From Krasilnikoviella flava (GTDB taxonomy: Bacteria; Actinomycetota; Actinomycetes; Actinomycetales; Cellulomonadaceae): a stretch of 64,000 nt of DNA. The DNA lies in contig NZ_FUZQ01000002.1 of the NCBI RefSeq assembly GCF_900167525.1, positions 124,001 through 188,000 of the forward strand, given 5' to 3'. The notes beneath the pieces were generated by a model. That model made no database searches. It had not been told where the DNA came from and saw nothing but the letters and a program-made list of their open reading frames with translations. The translations under genes were made by a program, and so were the position numbers. Below, piece by piece: positions 8,240-16,924 of the stretch (the stretch's first letter is position 1; every line of letters begins with the position of its first letter).

Positions 8240-9325
8240 TCAGACGTAGCGTTCCAGGATGCTGGACTCGGCCAGGCGGGACAGGCCCTCGCGCACGGCG
8301 CGGGCGCGCTGCTCGCCGACGCCGTCGACGGCCATGAGGTCGTCGACGCTCGCGGCCAGGAGCTTCTGCAGCCCGCCGAAGTGCCCGACCAGCCGCTCGA
8401 TGATGGCGGCGGGCAGGCGCGGCACCTTGGACAGCAGCCGGTAGCCGTGGGGTGCCACGGCGGCGTCGAGGGCGACGCCGCCGCCCGGCAGCTCCAGCAC
8501 GCGCCCGATGTGGCCGAGGTCCAGGAGCTGCGCGGAGTCGAGGGCGGCCAGGTCGGCCTGCACGCCGGCGAGGGAGCGGCCGCTGCGCTCGAGCTCGACG
8601 TAGTCGCGCACCACGAAGTCGCGGTCGGCGCCGATACCGCCGATGAGCTCGTCGAGCTGCAGGGCGAGGAGGCGGCCGTCGGCCCCGAGCTCGACGACGT
8701 ACCCGTCGATCTCCTCGGAGATCCGGCGCACCATCTCGAGGCGCTGGACGACGGAGCACACGTCGCGCACGGTGACGAGGTCCTCGATCTCCAGCGCGGA
8801 CAGGGTGCCGGACACCTCGTCGAGGCGGGAGCGGTAGCGCTCGAGGGTGGCGAGGGCCTGGTTCGCGCGCCCGAGGATCGTGTCCGGGTCCTCGAGCACG
8901 TGCCGGTGCGACCCGACGTAGATGGCGATGATCCGCATGGACTGGCTGACCGAGATCACGGGCAGGCCGGACTGCTTGGCGACGCGCTCGGCGGTGCGGT
9001 GGCGGGTGCCGGACTCGCTGGTCTCGATCGACGGGTCGGGCAGCAGCTGCACGGCGGCGCGGCGGATGCGGGTGGCGTCGTGGTCGAGCACGCACGCGCC
9101 GTCCATCTTCGACAGCTCCCGCAGCCGGGTGGCGGAGAACTGGACGTCCAGCTCGAACCCGCCGGAGCACATCTGCTCCACCGTCTTGTCGAGGCCGAGC
9201 ACGATGAGTGCGCCGGTGCGGCCGCGCAGGATGCGCTCCAGGCCGTCGCGCAGCTCGGTGCCGGGGGCGACCGCGGCAAGCGTCTCCCGGAGCAGGGCAT
9301 CGGAGTGCACGGAAGAGGGAGCCAC
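8240..9325 (-). CDS. disA: DNA integrity scanning protein, diadenylate cyclase
   Basis: Makes the second messenger c-di-AMP from two ATP and pauses at branched DNA. 361 residues, full length. The N-terminal DAC domain carries the catalytic DGA (75-77) and RHR (108-110) motifs. A long helical linker follows and the C-terminal helix-hairpin-helix domain contains the [14 protein letters not shown] segment. GTG start at 9325, 9 bases after the radA stop, so the two are cotranscribed, as in many actinobacteria and Firmicutes where RadA restrains DisA. A second GTG six codons in is an alternative start. Confidence 0.96.
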   Translation of the reverse strand: MAPSSVHSDALLRETLAAVAPGTELRDGLERILRGRTGALIVLGLDKTVEQMCSGGFELDVQFSATRLRELSKMDGACVLDHDATRIRRAAVQLLPDPSIETSESGTRHRTAERVAKQSGLPVISVSQSMRIIAIYVGSHRHVLEDPDTILGRANQALATLERYRSRLDEVSGTLSALEIEDLVTVRDVCSVVQRLEMVRRISEEIDGYVVELGADGRLLALQLDELIGGIGADRDFVVRDYVELERSGRSLAGVQADLAALDSAQLLDLGHIGRVLELPGGGVALDAAVAPHGYRLLSKVPRLPAAIIERLVGHFGGLQKLLAASVDDLMAVDGVGEQRARAVREGLSRLAESSILERYV

Positions 9326-9334
9326 GGGGGAATC

Positions 9335-10780
9335 CTACGACGCGGGCGGCCGCTCGCCCCGGCGATCCGCCGATCGGACACCGACTCCGGCGAGCTCGAC
9401 GGCCTCGGCGAGGTGCCGGGCCTCCAGGAGCTGCATCCCCGCGGGCGCCTTGACGGACGACCCGGCGGGCACCACGGCGCGCACGAAGCCGAGGCGGGCG
9501 GCCTCGCCGACGCGGCGGTCGAGGCCGGTGACGGGCCGGATGTCGCCGGCGAGGCCGACCTCGCCGAGCGCGACGGTGCCGGTGGGCAGCGGCTCGCCCG
9601 TCCTCGCCGAGACGATCGCGAGGGACGTGGCCAGGTCGGCGGCGGGCTCGGTGACGCGCGCGCCACCGATGGTGGAGACGTACACGTCCTGGTCGGCGAG
9701 GCGCAGGCCGGCGTGCCGGTGCAGGACGGCGAGGATCATCGCGAGCCGCGACGACTCGACGCCGCTGGTGGTGCGCCGCGGGTTGGCCAGCGGGGACGGC
9801 GCGACCAGCGACTGGAGCTCGAGCGCGAGCGGGCGGCGCCCCTCGAGGGTGACCGTCACGCAGGTGCCGGGCACGCCCGCGCCGAGGTGGGAGAGGAAGA
9901 GGCCGCTCGGGTCGCTGAGGCCGACGATGCCCGCCTCTGACAGCTCGAAGCAGCCCACCTCGTCCGTCGGGCCGTACCTGTTCTTGACCGCCCGGACCAT
10001 GCGCAGGCGCGAGTGCCGGTCGCCCTCGAACTGGCACACGACGTCCACCAGGTGCTCGAGGGTGCGCGGGCCGGCGACCGTGCCGTCCTTGGTGACGTGC
10101 CCGACCAGCAGCACGGGCACCTGCCGGGACTTGGCCACGGCGATGAGCGCGGCGGCCACCTCGCGCACCTGGCTCACGCCCCCGGGGGCGCCGTCCACCT
10201 CCGCGGACGCGATGGTCTGCACCGAGTCCACGACCAGCAGGTCGGGTTCGTTGGCCTCGATGTGACCGAGCACGGTGCCGAGGTCGGTCTCGGCCGCGAG
10301 CAGCAGGGTCGGGGCGAGCGCGCCCACGCGCTCGGCGCGCAGGCGCACCTGCCCGGCGGACTCCTCGCCCGTCACGTAGAGCACCGTGCGGGCGTCGCGA
10401 CCGTCCGCGCCGCGCGCGTAGGCGGCCGCGACGTCGAGCAGCAGCGTCGACTTGCCGACGCCGGGCTCCCCCGCCAGCAGCACGACGGCGCCGGGCACGA
10501 GGCCGCCGCCGAGCACGCGGTCCAGCTCCGGCACCTGCGTCGGTGCCGCTTGCGCCGAGGCGACGTCGATCTCGGAGATCGGGCGCGCCGGAGCACGCCC
10601 GGGGCTGGTCGCGACCGTGCGTGGGCCGGCCGACGCGGGGCCCTCGTCGGTGACCGTGCCCCACTCCTGGCACTCGCCGCACCGCCCCACCCACTTCGAG
10701 GTGGTCCAGCCGCACTCGGTGCAGCGGTAGCCGGGGCGCGACTGCTTGGCGCGGGTGCGGGACGACGTCGTGGTGCTCAC
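9335..10780 (-). CDS. radA: DNA repair protein RadA (Sms)
   Basis: Branch-migration ATPase for recombination intermediates. 481 residues: N-terminal C4 zinc finger (Cys20, 23, 34, 37), RecA-like ATPase with Walker A GEPGVGKST (104-112) and Walker B LLVVDSV, the RadA signature as KNRYG (266-270, a conservative variant of KNRFG), and a C-terminal Lon-like domain. GTG start at 10780, 8 bases downstream of a TAGCGT -10 candidate on the minus strand; a longer open frame continues upstream but reads through an opposite-strand gene. Heads the radA-disA operon. Confidence 0.96.
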   Translation of the reverse strand: MSTTTSSRTRAKQSRPGYRCTECGWTTSKWVGRCGECQEWGTVTDEGPASAGPRTVATSPGRAPARPISEIDVASAQAAPTQVPELDRVLGGGLVPGAVVLLAGEPGVGKSTLLLDVAAAYARGADGRDARTVLYVTGEESAGQVRLRAERVGALAPTLLLAAETDLGTVLGHIEANEPDLLVVDSVQTIASAEVDGAPGGVSQVREVAAALIAVAKSRQVPVLLVGHVTKDGTVAGPRTLEHLVDVVCQFEGDRHSRLRMVRAVKNRYGPTDEVGCFELSEAGIVGLSDPSGLFLSHLGAGVPGTCVTVTLEGRRPLALELQSLVAPSPLANPRRTTSGVESSRLAMILAVLHRHAGLRLADQDVYVSTIGGARVTEPAADLATSLAIVSARTGEPLPTGTVALGEVGLAGDIRPVTGLDRRVGEAARLGFVRAVVPAGSSVKAPAGMQLLEARHLAEAVELAGVGVRSADRRGERPPAS

Positions 10781-10840
10781 GTCGTCAGACGCTAGGGGGC
10801 GGCACCGACAGGGGCCGTCGCTCGCGCGATGATGGGCGGC

Positions 10841-11539
10841 ATGGTCCCCGAGCCCCCGGACGTGAGCCGGTTCCTGCACGGCGGACGCCTGGAGACGATG
10901 CCCCGGCGACGGGAGCACCGCAGGGCGGTGGCGCGCTGGCTCGCGCACGCAGCGCTGCCCGACCTGCTCGAGCCCGTGGGGGAGCGGGAGGTCACGCGGC
11001 GGCTGGGAGACCTCGCGGACGACCCGGTCGGCGTCCGCCGGGCGCTCGTCGACCTCGGGATCGTGCGCCGCACGCGCGACGGCGCCGAGTACTGGCGCAC
11101 GGAGCTCACCGAGTACGACGACGTCGGGCCAGAGGGTGGCGCGGACGCGGGGCATCGCACGCTCCATCTCGACGGCAGCAGGGTCGACTCGATCGCCGCG
11201 TTCTACGACGAGCTGAACCGGGTGTTCATGGCAGGCGAGGCCTGGCGGCTCGGGCCGAGCCTCGACGCACTGGACGACCTGCTGCACGGCGGCTTCGGCG
11301 CCGCGCGCGGCGCAGACCGGCTCACCGTCGTCTGGCACGGCTACGCCCTGGCCCGCGCTGCCCTCGGTTTCGCGGCGACGTGCGAGTACTACCGCGCGAA
11401 GGTCGCGGACCCGCGGTTCGACACCACGCTGTTCCGGGGACGGCTCGCCGACCTCGAGGCGGGTCGCGGCAAGACCTACGCCGAGCTGGTCCTGGAAGTC
11501 TTCGCCGACCACCCCGGCGTCGAGCTGCTGCTGCGCTGA
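10841..11539 (+). CDS. DUF2087-barstar fusion protein
   Basis: 232 residues with two recognisable parts. Residues about 8-85 match DUF2087, a small domain with a winged-helix look found alone or in regulators. Residues about 108-232 match the barstar family, with the hallmark FYDELNRVFMAGEAWRLG, LDALDDLLHGGFG and the C-terminal ADLEAGRGKTYAELVLEVF. Barstar proteins block barnase-type ribonucleases; no such nuclease is in this window. Starts at 10829 and 10832 are also in frame; 10841 is chosen because GATGAT (10828-10833) lies 7 bases before it as a leaderless -10. Divergent from radA. Confidence 0.85.
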   Translation: MVPEPPDVSRFLHGGRLETMPRRREHRRAVARWLAHAALPDLLEPVGEREVTRRLGDLADDPVGVRRALVDLGIVRRTRDGAEYWRTELTEYDDVGPEGGADAGHRTLHLDGSRVDSIAAFYDELNRVFMAGEAWRLGPSLDALDDLLHGGFGAARGADRLTVVWHGYALARAALGFAATCEYYRAKVADPRFDTTLFRGRLADLEAGRGKTYAELVLEVFADHPGVELLLR

Positions 11540-11540
11540 G

Positions 11541-11568
11541 CCGCCGGCCGGCCCTGCCCGGTCGGCGG
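11541..11568 (+). terminator. hairpin terminator after the barstar gene
   Basis: An 11-bp stem (11541-11551 with 11558-11568, one G-U pair) and a 6-base loop, one base past the stop codon. No U tract, common for high-GC actinobacteria. Confidence 0.55.
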
Positions 11569-11663
11569 ACGGCCGATCGACACGCGGCCCGCGGTCGTGA
11601 TCGATCCGACCCGCCGCGCCCTAGGCTGCCCCTGCACCGCCGCCGACCCCGCAGGAGGACATC

Positions 11664-12290
11664 GTGAGCCAGGCACGTACGGGTGGGAACGGCCGCCCGT
11701 CGCCGGAGGTGTTCCGGCGTCGCCGCCTCGTGGTGGCGTCCGCCGCGGGCGCGCTGGTGCTGCTGATCGTGCTGCTGACGGCGTTCGCGTGGCCGGGGTT
11801 CGCGCGCGACGAGCCGGAGCCGCAAGCCACGGTGACGGCGCCGGTGCCGACGCCGACGATCGCGCCGAGCGGGCGGCCGGAGGACCAGACGGCGTTCGTC
11901 AAGGCGCAGCCGGACGCGGTCCTCGCGCTCGCGCTGCGTGAGGTCGCGGCGTACCCGACGTGGGAGGACGACGCCGACGCCGTCGAGGCATGGCAGCTCA
12001 CCTACGCGGACGGCGCCGGCGAGGGCGCGGCGTCCGTCGTCGTCCTCGCCGGTCAGTGGGAGGACGACGACGCTGCGACCGGTGCGTACGAGGCCTTGGC
12101 GAAGGCGGCGGGCGAGCCGACCGACGAGGGCGAGGTCGCGGTGGAGGGCGAGGCGACGGGCGCGTACGTCGTGACGCCGGGCTCCACCGCCGGCACCGCC
12201 GTCGTGACGTGGCGCAACGGCACCGCCGTGCTGCAGGCCACGGGTCCGGCGGACCTCGTCGAGGACTTCTACTCGGCCTACCCGCTGTAG
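11664..12290 (+). CDS. single-pass membrane protein, function unknown
   Basis: 208 residues, family not recognised. A short basic cytoplasmic head (with RRRR near residue 18), one transmembrane helix (about 22-45), a Pro/Thr-rich spacer with several TP dipeptides, then a compact acidic extracellular domain of about 140 residues lacking cysteines. GTG at 11664 with AGGAGG 6 bases upstream, so unlike its neighbours it has a conventional leader. Stands alone between barstar and proC. Confidence 0.75.
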   Translation: MSQARTGGNGRPSPEVFRRRRLVVASAAGALVLLIVLLTAFAWPGFARDEPEPQATVTAPVPTPTIAPSGRPEDQTAFVKAQPDAVLALALREVAAYPTWEDDADAVEAWQLTYADGAGEGAASVVVLAGQWEDDDAATGAYEALAKAAGEPTDEGEVAVEGEATGAYVVTPGSTAGTAVVTWRNGTAVLQATGPADLVEDFYSAYPL

Positions 12291-12336
12291 GGCCGGCCGG
12301 CGGCCGCGGCACCCCGCGCGACGTACCGTGGTGCCC

Positions 12337-13200
12337 GTGAGCGAGCAGACTGACGAGCATGGCGGCGCCCCGACGAACAACCAGGTGGGCGGCGTGAAGA
12401 TGGCGTTCCTCGGGACGGGGAACATGGGCGAGGCGGTGCTGGCGGGGGCGCTGGCCGCCGGTGTCGCGCCCGAGGACGTGGTGGCCACCTCCCGGCGCCC
12501 GGAGCGCGGCGCCCACCTCACCGAACGGTTCGGGGTCCGCGCGACGACGGACAACGTCGCGGCCGTCGACGGCGCGCACGTCGTCGTCATCGGGGTGAAG
12601 CCCAAGGACGTGGGCGCGATGCTCGACCGCGTGGCGGACACGCTGGAGCCGGGCGCCGTCGTCGTGAGCGTGGCCGCCGGCCTGCCGCTGTCGTTCTTCG
12701 AGCAGCGCCTCCCCGCGGGCACTCCCGTCGTCCGTGCGATGCCGAACACCCCGGCGCTGGTGGGCGCGGGGGTCACCGCACTCGTCGGCGGCTCCGCGGC
12801 GCGGGAGGACGACGTCGCGCTGGTCGAGAAGGTGCTGTCGGGCTCGGGGCACGTGTTCCGGGTCGCGGAGAAGGACATCGACGCGTTCGGCGCCCTCGCC
12901 GGCTCGGGCCCGGCGTACGTGTTCTACGTGGTCGACGCGATGGCGGAGGCCGGCGTGCTGCTGGGCCTCACGCGCGACGTCGCGCGGCGCCTCGCGGTGG
13001 AGACCGTGCTCGGCTCGGCGAAGCTTCTCGACGAGACGGGCGAGCACCCCGTGCTGCTGCGCGAAAAGGTCTCCTCGCCCGGCGGCACCACCGTCGCCGC
13101 GCTGCGCAAGCTCGACGACGGCGGCGTGCGCGCCGCGTTCCTCGACGCGCTCGAGGCGGCGCGCGACCGGTCCCGCGAGCTCGCCGCCGAGCACGGCTGA
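12337..13200 (+). CDS. proC: pyrroline-5-carboxylate reductase
   Basis: Final step of proline synthesis: reduces pyrroline-5-carboxylate with NAD(P)H. 287 residues. Rossmann motif FLGTGNMGEAVLAG near the N-terminus; C-terminal dimerisation and active-site segments SGPAYVFYVVDAMAEAGV and SSPGGTTVAAL are intact. Three in-frame GTGs exist (12328, 12331, 12337); the last is chosen because TACCGT (12324-12329) is 7 bases ahead, leaving no room for a ribosome binding site. The TetR gene begins 12 bases after the stop. Confidence 0.93.
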   Translation: MSEQTDEHGGAPTNNQVGGVKMAFLGTGNMGEAVLAGALAAGVAPEDVVATSRRPERGAHLTERFGVRATTDNVAAVDGAHVVVIGVKPKDVGAMLDRVADTLEPGAVVVSVAAGLPLSFFEQRLPAGTPVVRAMPNTPALVGAGVTALVGGSAAREDDVALVEKVLSGSGHVFRVAEKDIDAFGALAGSGPAYVFYVVDAMAEAGVLLGLTRDVARRLAVETVLGSAKLLDETGEHPVLLREKVSSPGGTTVAALRKLDDGGVRAAFLDALEAARDRSRELAAEHG

Positions 13201-13211
13201 CGGAGCGGGTC

Positions 13212-13895
13212 GTGACGGGCGGTCGGGTGGACGACCGGGCCGACGGCCCGGTGGGCACGGCGCGCCGGGGGCGCCGGCCGGCGGGGCAGGACACCCGCGA
13301 GCTGGTGCTCGCCGGCGCCCGGGAGGAGTTCCGCGAGCGCGGGTACGAGGCGGCGTCCGTCCGCTCGGTCGCGCGGCGCGCGGGGGTGGACCCGGGCACG
13401 GTACGGCACTGGTTCGGGGACAAGACGCACCTGTTCACCGCCTCGCTCGGCCTGGTCGACGTCGACCCGGCGGCGATCGTGCGCGCCGCGGCCGAGGGCC
13501 CGGTGGAGAGCCTGGGGGAGCGGCTCGTGCGGGCGGTCGTCGACGTTTGGGACACGGACTACGGCGAGACGGTGCGGCTCGTGATCCCCGCCGTGATGGC
13601 GGACCCCGGGCTGCGCGCGCTGCTGCCGCAGTTCCTGGGCGCCGAGCTGCTCGGCCCGATCGTGCGCCGGCTCGACGTCGAGGACGCGCACCTGCGCACC
13701 GCGTTGGTCGCGTCGCAGATGGCGGGCGTGCTCATGACGCGCTACCTGGTGCCGATCGAGCCGCTCGCGTCGCAGCCGCCCGCGCGGGTGGCGGCGCTCG
13801 TGGGCCCGACGGTGCAGCGCTACCTCACGGGCGACCTGCCCGCGGGCATTGCGCCCGGCGCCCGGGAGGAGCAGAATTCCCCACATGGGGAATAG
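13212..13895 (+). CDS. TetR-family transcriptional regulator (ABC exporter operon)
   Basis: 227 residues. An unusual basic, glycine-rich head precedes the TetR helix-turn-helix (about residues 45-80, ending in VRHWFGDKTHLF). The C-terminal ligand domain resembles TetR_C_17-like regulators. Its stop overlaps the ABC ATPase start by 11 bases, so it is translated with the exporter it presumably represses in response to a transported drug or metabolite. GTG start at 13212. Confidence 0.85.
   Translation: MTGGRVDDRADGPVGTARRGRRPAGQDTRELVLAGAREEFRERGYEAASVRSVARRAGVDPGTVRHWFGDKTHLFTASLGLVDVDPAAIVRAAAEGPVESLGERLVRAVVDVWDTDYGETVRLVIPAVMADPGLRALLPQFLGAELLGPIVRRLDVEDAHLRTALVASQMAGVLMTRYLVPIEPLASQPPARVAALVGPTVQRYLTGDLPAGIAPGAREEQNSPHGE
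13876..13893. promoter_or_regulatory. inverted repeat spanning the ABC ATPase start codon
   Basis: ATTCCCC (13876-13882) and GGGGAAT (13887-13893) with ACAT between; the AT of the spacer and first G of the arm form the start codon. It could be an operator or an RNA hairpin hiding the start. It lies within the 3-prime end of tetR. Confidence 0.45.
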
Positions 13896-14664
13896 TGGTG
13901 AAGCGGTGCGCGTCGCCGGGCTCCGGGTCGAGCGCGGCGGCCGGACGATCATCGACGGGCTGGACGTCGCGGTGCCGGCCGGCCAGGTGGTGGGCCTGCT
14001 CGGGCCGTCGGGCTCGGGCAAGACGACGCTGCTGCGCGCCGTCGTCGGCGTCCAGGCTCGTGTCACGGGCGAGGTGACCGTGCTCGGCGAGCCCGCGGGC
14101 GCACCCGGCCTGCGTCGGCGCGTGGGCTATGTGACACAGGCCGCGTCCGTGTACACGGACCTGACGGTGGTGCAGAACCTGCGCTACTTCGCCCAGCTCG
14201 CCGGCCTGCCGCACGCCGGGGCAGAGGCGGCCGTGCGGCGCGCGGTCACCGCGGTCGACCTGGGCGGGCACGCGAAGCAGCGGGTGGGCACCCTGTCCGG
14301 CGGGGAGCGCTCGCGCGTCTCGCTCGCCGCCGCGCTCGTCGGCGACCCCGAGCTCCTCGTGCTCGACGAGCCCACCGTCGGCCTCGACCCCGTGCTGCGC
14401 CGCGACCTGTGGGCGATGTTCCGTCGGCTCGCCGCCGAGGGGCGCACCCTGCTGGTCTCCAGCCACGTCATGGACGAGGCCACCCAGTGCGACCGGCTGC
14501 TGCTGCTGCGCGACGGGGCGCTCGTCGCCGACACCACCCCGGCCGAGCTGCTCACCACCACCGGCGCGCCCGACGCCGAGCGCGCCTTCCTCGCCCTCAT
14601 CGACCAGCAGGCCGCCACGTCCGGCTCGACGTCGGGCCCGGCGGCCGGGGAGGGGTCCCGATGA
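13885..14664 (+). CDS. ABC transporter ATP-binding protein
   Basis: 259-residue ATPase of an ABC-2 type exporter. Walker A GPSGSGKTTLL, signature LSGGERSRVSLA, Walker B LLVLDEPTVGLDP and switch His in LLVSSHVMDEA are all present, so it should be active. ATG at 13885 overlaps the end of tetR. A GGAGGA (13865-13870) is 14 bases upstream, rather far, and the start lies inside an inverted repeat, so translation may be coupled to tetR. Its stop overlaps the permease start (ATGA). Confidence 0.9.
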   Translation: MGNSGEAVRVAGLRVERGGRTIIDGLDVAVPAGQVVGLLGPSGSGKTTLLRAVVGVQARVTGEVTVLGEPAGAPGLRRRVGYVTQAASVYTDLTVVQNLRYFAQLAGLPHAGAEAAVRRAVTAVDLGGHAKQRVGTLSGGERSRVSLAAALVGDPELLVLDEPTVGLDPVLRRDLWAMFRRLAAEGRTLLVSSHVMDEATQCDRLLLLRDGALVADTTPAELLTTTGAPDAERAFLALIDQQAATSGSTSGPAAGEGSR

Positions 14665-15383
14665 CGCTCACCACCACGACCGCGGGCCGCGTCATCGCCC
14701 AGCTCCGGTTCGACCGCCGTACCGTCGCGCTCATCCTCGTGCTGCCGTGCCTGCTGCTCGGCCTCATCGCGTGGATGTTCGACGGCACGCCTGTGCTCGA
14801 CCAGTTCGGCCCCATGCTCGTGGGGCTCTTCCCGCTCATCGTGATGTTCCTGGTGACGAGTGTCGCGACCCTGCGCGAGCGCCAGTCCGGCACCCTCGAG
14901 CGGCTCATGACGACACCGCTGCGCAAGGGCGACTTCGTGGCGGGCTACGCGCTCGCTTTCGCGGCCCTCGCGCTGCTGCAGTCCCTCGTGGTGGTGGGTT
15001 TCGCGCTCGCCGTCGGGATGGACGTGCTCGGCCCGCTGTGGCTGGTGGTCGTCGTGGGCATGCTCGACGCCGTCCTCGGCTGCTGCCTCGGCCTCGCCGC
15101 CTCGGCCCTCGCGCGCACGGAGTTCCAGGCCGTGCAGATGATGCCCGCGGTGATCTTCCCGCAGCTCATCACCTGCGGCCTGCTCATGCCCCGCGACCAG
15201 ATGCCGGAGGTCCTCGAGTGGCTCTCGCGCGTCTTTCCGCTCACCTATGCCGTCGAGGCCATGCAGACGCTCGCCGCGGGCGGCGAGTGGGTCGACGTCC
15301 AGGGCGCCGTCGGGGCGATCGTGCTGTTCATCGTCGGCGCCGTCGCCCTCGGCATCTTCACCCTGCGCCGCCGCACCGCCTGA
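14661..15383 (+). CDS. ABC-2 type transporter permease
   Basis: 240-residue inner-membrane subunit with six hydrophobic helices and the ABC2_membrane signature ERQSGTLERLMTTPLRKGDFV after the second. Together with the preceding ATPase it should form a homodimeric-permease exporter; the cargo cannot be read from sequence, but drug export under TetR control is typical. AGGGG precedes the ATG at 14661, which overlaps the upstream stop. Confidence 0.9.
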   Translation: MTLTTTTAGRVIAQLRFDRRTVALILVLPCLLLGLIAWMFDGTPVLDQFGPMLVGLFPLIVMFLVTSVATLRERQSGTLERLMTTPLRKGDFVAGYALAFAALALLQSLVVVGFALAVGMDVLGPLWLVVVVGMLDAVLGCCLGLAASALARTEFQAVQMMPAVIFPQLITCGLLMPRDQMPEVLEWLSRVFPLTYAVEAMQTLAAGGEWVDVQGAVGAIVLFIVGAVALGIFTLRRRTA

Positions 15384-15393
15384 CCGTCCCGAC

Positions 15394-15458
15394 GCATCGA
15401 GCGTGCTGACTTGTTCCTCAAACCGTGGATTTGAGGAACAAGTCAGCACGCTCGATGC
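15394..15458. repeat. perfect 29-bp-arm inverted repeat
   Basis: Arms 15394-15422 and 15430-15458 are exact reverse complements around a 7-base loop (15423-15429). It lies between convergent genes (ABC permease and phytase) and is clearly less GC-rich than its surroundings. It can work as a bidirectional terminator, but its length and perfection go beyond that; no U tract follows. Confidence 0.9.
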
Positions 15459-15468
15459 GAGCGGTGGG

Positions 15469-16845
15469 TCAACGGAAGCGCGGGTCGTTCCCGGCGCGGG
15501 TGCCGACCACCAGGTCGAGCGCGTCCGCGACGTCGTCCCAGCCGACGTACGAGAACCCGGTCGCGTCGCCGCGGCCGGCCTCGACGTCCGCGCCGGTCTC
15601 CGGCTCGTCGTGCGTCACCAGCAGGCCCGCCTCGAAGTCGCCGACAGGCCGGTGGGTGACCGCCAGGCCGTCCGAGCCGTTCACGTCGTCGACACCGCCG
15701 GTCCCCGCCACGCGGAAGGATCCGAGCGCCCGGTTGCGGCCCGTCGTCGAGTAGACGGCGTACGTGTCGTCGCCCTGGCTGGACACGATGACGTAGCCCG
15801 TCCGGCCGGGGCCGTGATAGACGTCCACGCCCTCAGCGTCGGCGGTGAGCAGGTCGCCGCCGAACGGGTTCGCGGCGACGGCGTCCTCCTGGGACGAACC
15901 GTCTGCGGGGGCGCACTCCTCGGTCTCGGGGTCGTAGGCGTCCTGGACGCCGAAGTCGGTGACCTCGTCGACGAGCCGCGGCTCGCCCGAGCCCAGCGGC
16001 AGGGCCAGGCGCCACAGGCCGACGTCCTCCTGCGCGGCGTACAGCGTGCCGGTGCGCTGGTCCACGGACAGCCCCTCGAGCTGCGGGCCGACGCCCGGCT
16101 CCTCGCACGGCGTCCACGTGGTGCCGCCCGGCAGGTCGAACGACGCGGGCAGGTCGAGGTGCTCCACGTCCGCGTAGCCGACGGTGCCGTCGGCGCGCGG
16201 GACGAGCCGGGCCGTGGCGACGCGGGTCGTGCCCTCCTGCGTCACGACCGCGTACGCGTCGGCGCCGTCCTGCCACACGGCCAGCCCGTAGGCGGTCTGC
16301 TCGGAGCCGACGCCCGCCCGGTCGGGCTGGAACAGGAACGGCTGCTCGGGCGCGGTGATCTCGGTGAGCGGGGTGTCCGCGTCGGCGCCGTCCGGGTCGA
16401 TCGCGAACAGGCGCAGCTGGTCGTTGTAGCGGTCGGAGACGACGGCGACGTCCAGGGTCTCGCCGCCCACCGTCAACCCGAAGGCGAGGTCGACGTTGTT
16501 GTAGCGGCCGGCGACGCCGTCCGCCCGCGGCGCGGGGTCCGCGGCCAGCGCCTGCAGCTCGTCGCCCGCGGTGTCGTACACGCGCAGCCCGCCCTCCTTG
16601 GCGGTCGCCAGCACGAGCGACCCGTCGGCGTCGTCGGGGTGCACCCAGATCGCCGGGTCGTCGCCGGACGCGTTCCCGCCCTCGTCGTCGTCGTACAGGA
16701 CGGGCGTCTCGACGTCGGTGGTCACGGTCGCGACGTCGTGACCGCGGTCATGACCGGGCCCGTGGCCCCACGCCGAGGAGGCGGGCACGAGGGCGAGAGC
16801 GGGCAGCAGGAGCAGCGCCGGCAGGGCGCGTCGGGGGTATCGCAC
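15469..16845 (-). CDS. secreted beta-propeller phytase (3-phytase)
   Basis: 458 residues with an N-terminal signal peptide (hydrophobic LPALLLLPALALVPASSAWG) and no anchor, so exported. It matches the calcium-dependent BPP phytase family: GDDPAIWVHPDD near the mature N-terminus, YNNVDLAFG, SDRYNDQLRLFAID, QLEGLSVDQRTGTLYAAQE and VIVSSQGDDTYAVY in order, each a blade or Ca/phosphate-site segment. It hydrolyses phytate to release phosphate. GTG start at 16845. A monocistronic gene ending just before the perfect hairpin. Confidence 0.93.
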   Translation of the reverse strand: MRYPRRALPALLLLPALALVPASSAWGHGPGHDRGHDVATVTTDVETPVLYDDDEGGNASGDDPAIWVHPDDADGSLVLATAKEGGLRVYDTAGDELQALAADPAPRADGVAGRYNNVDLAFGLTVGGETLDVAVVSDRYNDQLRLFAIDPDGADADTPLTEITAPEQPFLFQPDRAGVGSEQTAYGLAVWQDGADAYAVVTQEGTTRVATARLVPRADGTVGYADVEHLDLPASFDLPGGTTWTPCEEPGVGPQLEGLSVDQRTGTLYAAQEDVGLWRLALPLGSGEPRLVDEVTDFGVQDAYDPETEECAPADGSSQEDAVAANPFGGDLLTADAEGVDVYHGPGRTGYVIVSSQGDDTYAVYSTTGRNRALGSFRVAGTGGVDDVNGSDGLAVTHRPVGDFEAGLLVTHDEPETGADVEAGRGDATGFSYVGWDDVADALDLVVGTRAGNDPRFR

Positions 16846-16924
16846 GGACCCGAGCGTGCCCGGCGTGGTTGGCCGGGCGGTGGCGTCCGCGTGAACGGTC
16901 GCCGAACGCGCCCGGCGCCACGGG

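Noticed and set aside
9335-10840. LexA/SOS box upstream of radA
   Set aside because: No TCGAAC-N4-GTTCGA-like sequence between radA and the divergent gene.
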